Assembly: GCA_030632745.1 (NCBI GenBank)
Contig: DAOVUE010000138.1
Location: 1 to 5,514, forward strand
DNA length: 5,514 nt
Direction of reading: 5' to 3'
Source of the DNA: Pseudomonadota bacterium
GTDB taxonomy: Bacteria; Pseudomonadota; Gammaproteobacteria; GRL18
Within the stretch, counting starts at the first letter, position 1. The number at the start of each line of letters is the position of its first letter. Under the pieces are notes generated by a model. The model saw nothing but the letters and a program-made list of their open reading frames with translations, ran no database searches and was not told the origin of the DNA. A program made the translations under genes and the position numbers. This document shows, in pieces, positions 1-4,956 of this stretch.

Positions 1-18
1 AACCTAAATAACTCAGTT
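1..18 (+). repeat. Left terminal inverted repeat of the MITE-like element
   Basis: This 18-bp sequence matches the reverse complement of 162-179 at every base. The outer tip is AACC. The pairing breaks at the next base inwards (19 against 161). Confidence 0.85.
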
Positions 19-161
19 GGATCGTAGCGTGAATGACTAAGGTGCTGTAGATTAAGGGTTTTACTGACTATTTTGGATTTATTCATAGTCACTCTATGGG
101 TGAATTCAAAATAGTTAGAAAATCCTTAAGATGCAGTGGATTAGGCATTCAAAGTAGATTT

Positions 162-179
162 AACTGAGTTATTTAGGTT
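162..179 (-). repeat. Right terminal inverted repeat of the MITE-like element
   Basis: AACTGAGTTATTTAGGTT is the exact inverse of 1-18. It abuts the parE-like remnant that resumes at 181. With the inner flank ATTT (158-161) it defines the 20-bp right end that recurs at 787-806 with one mismatch and, over its first 18 bases, at 397-414 with two. Confidence 0.85.
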
Positions 180-180
180 T

Positions 181-291
181 AAATATCATTTTGTTTTTTA
201 TATTCTAAATAAGCAGTTAAAACCTTTAATTATTGGAGTAATCCATGAGCAAAGAGATATTGTAAAACATTTAAGTGAGCGTTTAGATTAA
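181..291 (+). pseudogene. C-terminal remnant of a ParE/RelE-family toxin
   Basis: The frame from 181 to the TAA at 289-291 encodes 36 residues beginning KYHFVFYILNK, then KPLIIGVIHEQRDIVKHL, and ending SERLD. This resembles the C-terminus of ParE toxins (type II toxin-antitoxin, RelE/ParE fold): an H-x-x-FY strand, a hydrophobic strand ending in I-x-V-x-H, then the R-D-I-x-x-HL helix. ParE proteins are about 95-100 residues, so roughly the last third is present. Going upstream, the frame enters the MITE right end and meets a TAG at 142-144, with no start codon between. The gene therefore seems to have been interrupted by the element, and any 5' part and the antitoxin would lie left of the window. 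The family call rests on motif memory over a short peptide. No function is expected. Confidence 0.62.
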
Positions 292-554
292 CTTTACCAA
301 ATAAATAAAATGATCGCTGATAAGCTATTTTTTCTACTTATTCAGATGTATTAATTCTTATCTAATCTGACTTCTCCTGAGTGATGGTTGTACTTAATTT
401 AACTTAGTTATTTTCCTTCAAGAATCATTGAATTTATGATTTATGGCTCTGTTATATATATTTCAAATATCAAATATCGATTGACCGGACTTTTGTGTAT
501 ACTTTCAGATTAAGCGCAAACAACCGTCAGCAAATCTACTTAAGTACTTCGACT
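292..554. other. AT-rich stretch with no recognisable gene
   Basis: All forward frames I followed are closed by frequent stops, and I recognise no coding remnant on either strand. It contains a degenerate element end at 397-414. An isolated TTGACC at 481 and TATACT at 498 are only 11 bp apart, so they do not form a normal promoter. The most likely reading is decayed accessory DNA. Confidence 0.6.
397..414 (-). repeat. Solo degenerate copy of the MITE right end
   Basis: ATTTAACTTAGTTATTTT matches 158-175 of the element (ATTTAACTGAGTTATTTA) at 16 of 18 positions, in the same orientation. The outer GGTT tip is lost: the sequence continues CCTT. No matching left end is visible nearby, so this looks like a decayed end or deletion scar. 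Confidence 0.5.
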
Positions 555-586
555 TTCAGTCTTCTCCTAAAGGCGGAGTTTCTGAA
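555..586. other. Hairpin, possibly from a transposon end or small RNA
   Basis: TTCAG (555-559) pairs with CTGAA (582-586) and, inside it, CTCC (564-567) pairs with GGAG (575-578), around a TAAAGGC loop. The hairpin is more GC-rich than its surroundings. Subterminal hairpins of this kind are known at the ends of IS200/IS605-type elements and in the RNAs beside tnpB genes, but no tnpA or tnpB is present here. No T-run follows, so it is not a normal intrinsic terminator. Confidence 0.4.
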
Positions 587-629
587 TCCGCTCCGATTCT
601 ACAAGCAATGATTTGTAATATCTATAGCA

Positions 630-681
630 CTTAAGTTGATGATAATACGTCTTAAGTTGATAACAATACGTCTTAAGTTGA
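630..681. repeat. 21-bp tandem direct repeats, two full copies and a partial third
   Basis: Unit 1 (630-650) is CTTAAGTTGATGATAATACG followed by T. Unit 2 (651-671) differs only around GATAACAATAC. The third copy keeps just CTTAAGTTGA (672-681) before the sequence changes to GGCCGCC. A related CTTAAGTAC lies at 539-547. The 21-bp period equals two helical turns, as expected for protein-binding iterons. IS21-family insertion sequences carry arrays of transposase-binding repeats at their ends, so this may be a remnant of such an end. Regulatory operators for the downstream operon are an alternative. There are too few units, and no spacers, for a CRISPR. Confidence 0.6.
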
Positions 682-719
682 GGCCGCCAGGAAAATAAAT
701 TATTATTTTGCTTTTCGGA

Positions 720-748
720 TAGACAGCAGTAAAATTCATCATTATAAT
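720..748 (+). promoter_or_regulatory. Near-consensus sigma70 promoter for the marC operon
   Basis: TAGACA (720-725) matches the -35 consensus at five of six positions. After a 17-bp spacer, TATAAT (743-748) is a perfect -10. Transcription would start near 755, giving a leader of about 70 nt that contains the solo element end at 787-806. An overlapping weaker pair is TTGCTT (708-713) with TAAAAT (730-735), 16 bp apart. The first pair is the best sigma70-like match I found upstream of the operon. Confidence 0.65.
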
Positions 749-786
749 TCCACAGCTTCACTGCTTAGCTTGAGCTATGACGTAAT

Positions 787-806
787 ATTTAACTGAGTTA
801 TTCAGG
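787..806 (-). repeat. Solo MITE right end inside the operon leader
   Basis: ATTTAACTGAGTTATTCAGG matches 158-177 of the element at 19 of 20 positions, in the same orientation, and ends 20 bp before the marC-like start codon. No left end pairs with it nearby; the nearest intact left end is at 1-18. It is either a scar of an older insertion or the right end of a larger decayed unit spanning 1 to about 808. Confidence 0.65.
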
Positions 807-812
807 ATTATT

Positions 813-819
813 AACAGGA
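813..819 (+). promoter_or_regulatory. Ribosome binding site for the marC-like gene
   Basis: AACAGGA lies 7 nt upstream of the ATG at 827 and is a reasonable Shine-Dalgarno sequence at normal spacing, which supports that start. Confidence 0.5.
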
Positions 820-826
820 ATTAAAA

Positions 827-1438
827 ATGAGTGGAAATATAGAACTTGGATTAACGGTATTTGCAGCTTTTTTTGCAATAATGAACCCAATATCAAATAC
901 CGCAGTATTTGTTGGATTAACAGAAGATAAAGATAAAGCAAGTCAAAAAAAGATTGCATTTAAAGCTCTCATTTTGACTTTTGCCATCATAGCTACTTTT
1001 TCAATATTTGGAAAATTGATTTTTGAATTATTTGGCATCACTTTTCCCGCACTAAGAATTGTTGGCGGTATCCTGGTCTTTGTTATAGGTTATGGAATGC
1101 TGCATGGTAATAGTTCAGGTATGCATTCACCCGATAGTGGTGATGCAGACATATCTGTGTCGCCATTAGGCGTTCCTCTACTGGCCGGTCCGGGCACTAT
1201 TGCAACCGCTATGACCTATTCAGAAGGTGGAGGAATGTCAGTTGTTATTACCATTAGTGCTTTTTTACTGATGATAATAATCACTTACTTTAGTTTTATT
1301 TTTGGTCAACAATTAATCTCAAAAATAGGCCGCAGCGGACTTGATATTGTTACCCGTTTAATGGGACTTATTTTAGCTATTATCGGTATTCAAATGCTTA
1401 TAGATGGTACTTATGGTGCTATTAAAGCATTTCATTAA
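827..1438 (+). CDS. MarC-family (UPF0056) integral membrane protein
   Basis: This 203-residue protein belongs to the MarC/YhgN family of inner-membrane proteins with about six helices. Transport has been proposed (the family is also called NAAT, for neutral amino acids), but the substrate is unsettled; the original link of E. coli MarC to multiple antibiotic resistance was not upheld. Visible signatures are MNPIS at 19-23 in helix 1, FPALRIVGGILVF at about 73-85, PLGVPLLAGPGTI at 113-125, and RLMGLILAIIGIQMLIDG at 177-194 in the last helix. Hydrophobic segments fall near 5-29, 43-62, 68-91, 112-130, 138-160 and 178-194. The length is normal for the family and the gene looks intact. It is first in a tight operon behind the promoter at 720-748, and 14 bp separate it from the lipoprotein gene. 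The family call is firm; the physiological role is not known. Confidence 0.92.
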   Translation: MSGNIELGLTVFAAFFAIMNPISNTAVFVGLTEDKDKASQKKIAFKALILTFAIIATFSIFGKLIFELFGITFPALRIVGGILVFVIGYGMLHGNSSGMHSPDSGDADISVSPLGVPLLAGPGTIATAMTYSEGGGMSVVITISAFLLMIIITYFSFIFGQQLISKIGRSGLDIVTRLMGLILAIIGIQMLIDGTYGAIKAFH

Positions 1439-1452
1439 CAGGTAAAGCTGAG

Positions 1453-2556
1453 ATGAAATTAACTCATAATAATGCTGTTTATACACTAAGGTTTGTCATT
1501 GCCAGTATTTTAATTTCTGTACTGGCAAGCTGCTCTAACGTCGGGCCTTTATCAATCAGCAGCGGCCGGCTTTCATACAATGATGCCATTATAACCACTG
1601 AAAATCAGCAGATATTGATGGTTGCTGTAAATAATCGTTATAAAGAAAGGGGACATTTACTCTCTGTAGCGAGTGTTACTGCCAATGTCAGTATCTCCAC
1701 CAGTGCCGGGGTTCAACTAGGGCTTGGGCTTGGCAACTCAAGTGATTATGCCGGTAATTTAGTACCCCTTACTGCGGGAGCAGTTTACGAAGAAAATCCA
1801 ACCATTTCTTATGTACCGGTTGGAGGAGAACAATATTCACAACAGTTATTTTCTCCCATAGCGGTTACTGTTTTTGCACAACTTGCGGGCAGCATTAATG
1901 ATCCAGCAGGTATTTATATGAGCCTTATCTCAAGTATCAATGGTATCTATAATCCTGATTTTCTACTCCCTGAAATGAAGATAGATCCACGTTTTATGCG
2001 TATAGTCAAAATTATGGAGAAGCTTACACAGGCACATCGTCTGCAGTGGGTTCAGGATTTTCAGAAAAACAGTTTATTCGTTACCATTGACCGATCAGAT
2101 GGGCTCTTTAAAACTGAGATTAATGAACTGATAGCCTTGTTAGGCTTAACAAACATAAAAACAAATTCTCAACCATTGATAGTGCCGGTTTCTTCTGATA
2201 TTTATCTGCCTGGGGGAAATATAATTTCAATTAAAACACGTTCAGTCTGGGGCATGACGGAATTACTTTCAGCTGCCATTGAATTATCGGCAGAGGATCT
2301 GGAAAATAGCACTGCTGCAACCTACTTAACAAAGGGATTTACAGCAAAATTACTGCATATTCACGTTGCGAAAAAAAAACCAGAGAATGCATACGTAGCG
2401 GTACCACATCATGATAGATGGTTCTATATTGATAATACTGATCATGCTACTAAGCGTTATTTTGGACTGCTGGGCAATCTTTTGTATGCTACCATAACAG
2501 ATAATGTTGGCGGATCATCAGCTGCACCTGTTTTAACCGTTCCTGTGAGCAATTAA
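1453..2556 (+). CDS. Conserved outer-membrane lipoprotein of unknown function
   Basis: This 367-residue protein has a short N-region with R13, a hydrophobic stretch (14-25) and the lipobox L24-A25-S26-C27. The +2 residue is serine, so lipidation at C27 and outer-membrane sorting are expected. It resembles, from memory, an unnamed family of proteobacterial lipoproteins: YNDAI at 42-46, a V-x-x-RY segment near 59-63 (family: LVRLRYRD), S-V-T-A at 74-77, NPTISYVPVGGEQYSQQLFSPI at 115-136, TRS at 262-264 followed by an LSAAIEL helix, and WFYIDNTDHATKRYF at 323-337. I know of no assigned function. Residues 86-94 are glycine-rich. It lies 14 bp after marC and 18 bp before the channel gene, so all three are probably co-transcribed. 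AGG at 1440-1442 serves as a modest ribosome binding site. The lipoprotein call is firm; the family resemblance is fairly sure. Confidence 0.82.
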   Translation: MKLTHNNAVYTLRFVIASILISVLASCSNVGPLSISSGRLSYNDAIITTENQQILMVAVNNRYKERGHLLSVASVTANVSISTSAGVQLGLGLGNSSDYAGNLVPLTAGAVYEENPTISYVPVGGEQYSQQLFSPIAVTVFAQLAGSINDPAGIYMSLISSINGIYNPDFLLPEMKIDPRFMRIVKIMEKLTQAHRLQWVQDFQKNSLFVTIDRSDGLFKTEINELIALLGLTNIKTNSQPLIVPVSSDIYLPGGNIISIKTRSVWGMTELLSAAIELSAEDLENSTAATYLTKGFTAKLLHIHVAKKKPENAYVAVPHHDRWFYIDNTDHATKRYFGLLGNLLYATITDNVGGSSAAPVLTVPVSN

Positions 2557-2563
2557 ATTATTT

Positions 2564-2568
2564 AGGAA
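2564..2568 (+). promoter_or_regulatory. Ribosome binding site for the potassium channel gene
   Basis: AGGAA lies 6 nt before the ATG at 2575, inside the 18-bp gap after the lipoprotein stop. It fixes the channel start. Confidence 0.55.
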
Positions 2569-2574
2569 ATTAGT

Positions 2575-3615
2575 ATGTTCCATTTTTTTAGGCATTTAGT
2601 CATCAGAGGTGTTGTCAACCTGTCCACACATGGTTGGACTATAGTAATGCTGCTGCTGATATTTTTATATATCAGCGGCTATTATTTAATGCTGTTTTTT
2701 GCAGAGACTGCAGTAATTGAGCATTATCTGTGGTGGTTTGCTGTTACCATAACAACAGTGGGTTATGGTGATGTTGCTCCAGCAACAATTGGCGGTCAAT
2801 GGACAGCTATTTTTATTATGATTTTTGGTATTGGTTCCATTGCCTTATTAATTGGAAAAATTGCAGAATGGGTAATTATTATGAGTGAAAAACAAATGAA
2901 TGGTTCTCTTCAGTTAAAAGTAAAAGATCACATTTTGATTATGGGCTATCGAGGTGAAAAAAGTAACGAATTGATAGCTGAAATTTTAAATGATATGGAA
3001 GATAAGAGCCAGAAGGTAGTGCTTTGCTCAAGTACTTTGGAGCAAAATCCTTTTGATCTGGAAAAAGTTAAATATGTCAAAGGAGAACTGGCATCCGAAG
3101 ATGTGTTAAAACGTTCTTGCTGTGCACAGGCTGAAAGCATAATTGTTACCGGTGATGATGATAATCAAAGTTTTTTTGCCGCTTTTGCTGTCCGTCAGAT
3201 TAATACTCATGCACACCTGATCGTGTTTATGAACAATAATGATCATACCAGTAAAATACATTGTTTGCCTGCTGATAAGCCTGAGTTAAACAGGGTCATT
3301 ATTCCATCAGCCATTAAACTGATTGCGCAGGAAATTCAGGATCCCCAGTCAAGTAATGTATTGCAGCAATTGATGACAAATCTACAGGGAGCTACATTAT
3401 ATCGTTTAGAAGTTCCAGCACAGCTGAGTAAAGAATATCTTTTTGCGGATTTATTTTATAATTTTAGAAAACATTATAATATGACTGTCCTGGCCATAAA
3501 AGAGGAGCAGGAGATAGTCGCCAATCCGCCAATGGATGTAAAAATAAGCGCAGGTATGTCTTTATTTTATGTCGCTGATCAACGTATTAAAGATATAGAC
3601 TGGGATAATATTTAG
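2575..3615 (+). CDS. Two-TM potassium channel with cytoplasmic RCK (TrkA-like) domain
   Basis: This 346-residue protein is a K+ channel subunit of the MthK/Kch type, expected to work as an inner-membrane tetramer. Helix 1 spans about 21-42, followed by a pore helix. The selectivity filter is T60-T61-V62-G63-Y64-G65-D66, and helix 2 spans about 76-97. An RCK_N domain starts at HILIMG (119-124) and includes G193-D194-D195-D196-N197 followed by a helix and the strand HLIVF. The tail (about 275-340) fits a TrkA_C/RCK_C lobe. The canonical GxGxxG nucleotide loop is replaced by G124-Y-R-G127-E-K, as in some channel RCK domains that sense ions or other ligands rather than NAD(H). The ligand cannot be read from sequence. 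It is the last gene of the three-gene operon, and its stop codon lies in a 12-bp inverted repeat. The gene looks intact. Confidence 0.93.
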   Translation: MFHFFRHLVIRGVVNLSTHGWTIVMLLLIFLYISGYYLMLFFAETAVIEHYLWWFAVTITTVGYGDVAPATIGGQWTAIFIMIFGIGSIALLIGKIAEWVIIMSEKQMNGSLQLKVKDHILIMGYRGEKSNELIAEILNDMEDKSQKVVLCSSTLEQNPFDLEKVKYVKGELASEDVLKRSCCAQAESIIVTGDDDNQSFFAAFAVRQINTHAHLIVFMNNNDHTSKIHCLPADKPELNRVIIPSAIKLIAQEIQDPQSSNVLQQLMTNLQGATLYRLEVPAQLSKEYLFADLFYNFRKHYNMTVLAIKEEQEIVANPPMDVKISAGMSLFYVADQRIKDIDWDNI

Positions 3616-3670
3616 GTTAATACATTGCAAAACAGCAATAAATTACCTATCCTTAGATTTAACCTAAATA
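3609..3670. repeat. 12-bp perfect inverted repeat spanning the channel stop codon
   Basis: TATTTAGGTTAA (3609-3620) and TTAACCTAAATA (3659-3670) are exact reverse complements separated by 38 bp. The left arm holds the TAG stop (3613-3615) of the channel gene. Nine or ten bases of each arm equal the outer tip of the MITE at 1-18 and 162-179. It could form an AT-only stem at the operon end. There is no GC-rich stem or T-tract, so a standard rho-independent terminator is not indicated. Confidence 0.6.
3625..3653 (+). promoter_or_regulatory. Candidate weak sigma70 promoter for the kinase-sensor pair
   Basis: TTGCAA (3625-3630) and TATCCT (3648-3653) are separated by exactly 17 bp and match the consensus at four of six positions each. 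The start would be near 3660, at the edge of the repeat relic, giving a leader of about 120 nt. This is suggestive only. Confidence 0.3.
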
Positions 3671-3718
3671 ACAGTTCACCCGATTGAAATCATCAATGAA
3701 CAGATTACTCAGCTATTT
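3661..3718 (+). repeat. Degenerate relic of the same repeat family with a small hairpin
   Basis: AACCTAAATAAC (3661-3672) equals the first 12 bases of the MITE, and AGTT follows directly, as if TC had been deleted. The interior folds: GTTCA pairs with TGAAC and TTGA with TCAA around AATCA (about 3674-3701). A weak right-end likeness, TTACTCAGCTATTTA, sits near 3705-3719 (11 of 15 positions against the MITE right end), and ACTCAGCTAT recurs at 3719-3728. The element tip faces the operon, opposite in orientation to the copy at 787-806. Confidence 0.4.
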
Positions 3719-3780
3719 ACTCAGCTATAAAACAGAGTCAGTGCAGATAGCATCTCAGTTTTTTCTAACGGCAGTAATAC

Positions 3781-4956
3781 ATGGCTAAACTATTCATTAT
3801 CGAAAGTGACAGCGGCGAGAAAATACCCTTCCTGCGGGGGGTGCTGGTGGAATCCCTGGTACGAGCAGGCCTCTCCTTTCAGGACGCCTACCTGGTTGCT
3901 CAGTCTGTGCGCGGCAAGCTGGATAGTAATGCTGAAATTACCACAGACACACTCAAGGAGCGGGTATCCACCGAAGTGTGGGAACGCTTCGGAGCGTCGC
4001 TGGCAAAATCTTATGATCTCGGATCCTCCCGGGAACGGCAAATCATAGTTCAGACCCCTAACGACGATGTTCCCTTCTCTGCAGGAATACTCTCTCGTTC
4101 ACTGCAGGCCTGCGCCATCAATCGAGCAGAAGCTCTGGAGACCGCTAAACAGGTACATGAATCCCTGCAGAAGGGGGAAACAACATTTATCAATCATGTC
4201 GACCTCAGGAAAATCGTGTACCAGCACCTGAAGGAGCACTGTTCCCAGCCAGCTGCGGATCGATTCCTCTCCTGGCGAAGGTTCAAAGAGAGCGGCCTGC
4301 CTTTGATCGTAATGGTGGGAGGCATAACCGGCACAGGAAAGAGTACACTGACAACAGAACTGGCTTATCAGTTGAATATTATCCGTAATCAATCAACTGA
4401 TATGATGCGTGAAATCGTTCGCTGTTACCTTCCTGCGGCAGAGATCCCTACCCTGTCCTATTCGAGTTTTGAGGCCTGGAAAGGGCTGACACAAGAAGGA
4501 CAAGCGGCACAAGAATGCAGCGATGAGGAAGTAGTGCGCGGTTTTCTCTCCCAATGCAATATAATCAAACAAGGACTGGAGGCGACAATTCACCGGGCTG
4601 TCAAAGAAAACCACGACCTGATCATTGATGGTGTGCATGTATTAGCCTCAAAGCTCGAACTGGACATCAGCCGGGATCAGGCCATCGTCATTCCCCTGAT
4701 GCTGGCTGTTCCTCACAAAAAGACACTCAGAAAACGTCTTAAACATCGGGAAAGAGAACAGCCTGAACGTGCTTCATCCCGTTACCTGAAACAACTCGAT
4801 CGAATATGGGTACTACAGTCCTATCTGGTGGCGGAAGCGGAACAGCATAGAATCCCGCTGATAGTTAATGGCGAAATCGAGGAGGCTCTGAACGAGATCC
4901 TGATGCACATAAGCAATATAATAAGCCAACACTTTCCAGCCCATATCCAGATATGA
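3781..4956 (+). CDS. 2-phosphoglycerate kinase-like protein with two ATP-cone domains
   Basis: This 391-residue soluble protein combines two N-terminal ATP-cone-like modules (about 2-71 and 87-152) with a P-loop kinase domain. The modules align with each other through PFLRGVLVESLVRAG (16-30) and PFSAGILSRSLQACA (98-112). The Walker A loop is G181-I-T-G-T-G-K187-S188, followed by STDMMREIVR (205-214), a STD-x-RE motif typical of archaeal 2-phosphoglycerate kinases. Those enzymes phosphorylate 2-phosphoglycerate to 2,3-bisphosphoglycerate on the way to cyclic 2,3-diphosphoglycerate. No cyclising synthetase is in this window, and the substrate of bacterial homologues is uncertain. ATP-cones usually sense ATP or dATP levels. 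Only a weak ribosome site (ACGG, 3768-3771) precedes the ATG. The gene is visibly richer in GC than the upstream operon and overlaps the next gene by 4 bp. Family call good; substrate inferred. Confidence 0.83.
   Translation: MAKLFIIESDSGEKIPFLRGVLVESLVRAGLSFQDAYLVAQSVRGKLDSNAEITTDTLKERVSTEVWERFGASLAKSYDLGSSRERQIIVQTPNDDVPFSAGILSRSLQACAINRAEALETAKQVHESLQKGETTFINHVDLRKIVYQHLKEHCSQPAADRFLSWRRFKESGLPLIVMVGGITGTGKSTLTTELAYQLNIIRNQSTDMMREIVRCYLPAAEIPTLSYSSFEAWKGLTQEGQAAQECSDEEVVRGFLSQCNIIKQGLEATIHRAVKENHDLIIDGVHVLASKLELDISRDQAIVIPLMLAVPHKKTLRKRLKHREREQPERASSRYLKQLDRIWVLQSYLVAEAEQHRIPLIVNGEIEEALNEILMHISNIISQHFPAHIQI

Larger units (their letters stand above)
1..179. mobile_element. MITE-like palindromic element with 18-bp perfect terminal inverted repeats
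   Basis: The first 18 bases (AACCTAAATAACTCAGTT, 1-18) are the exact reverse complement of 162-179. The interior is also palindromic: 31-85 pairs imperfectly with 101-150, for example GAATGACTAA with TTAGGCATTC and GACTATTTT with AAAATAGTT, leaving a short loop at about 86-100. No open frame of useful length lies inside. A short non-coding element with perfect ends that folds as one long hairpin is typical of a MITE moved by a transposase in trans. The left tip is the first base of the window, so a target-site duplication cannot be tested and the element could extend further left. The parent IS family is not recognised. Further end copies occur at 397-414, 787-806 and about 3661-3676. Confidence 0.75.

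Noticed and set aside
245..265. Mini-frame MSKEIL preceded by GGAG at 235-238
   Set aside because: It stops after six codons and overlaps the ParE-like tail, which explains the sequence better in another frame.
481..503. TTGACC and TATACT as a promoter
   Set aside because: The spacer is only 11 bp, and no convincing -35 lies 16-18 bp before TATACT.
630..690. CRISPR-like array
   Set aside because: The units are directly adjacent with no variable spacers, and only two are complete.
567..761. Reverse-strand frame of 64 codons with QLK repeats
   Set aside because: The repeated peptide is simply the translation of the 21-bp DNA tandem repeats, and no domain is recognisable.
2946..3140. Reverse-strand frame inside the channel gene
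   Set aside because: It is antisense to a clear RCK domain and has no recognisable features of its own.
3609..3670. Intrinsic terminator after the channel gene
   Set aside because: The stem is AT-only with a 38-bp loop and no T-tract, so it does not fit a rho-independent terminator.
3790..4638. Several frames of 80-97 codons on both strands within the kinase gene
   Set aside because: They overlap a well-supported gene and arise from its GC-rich codons; none shows a domain or a convincing ribosome site.
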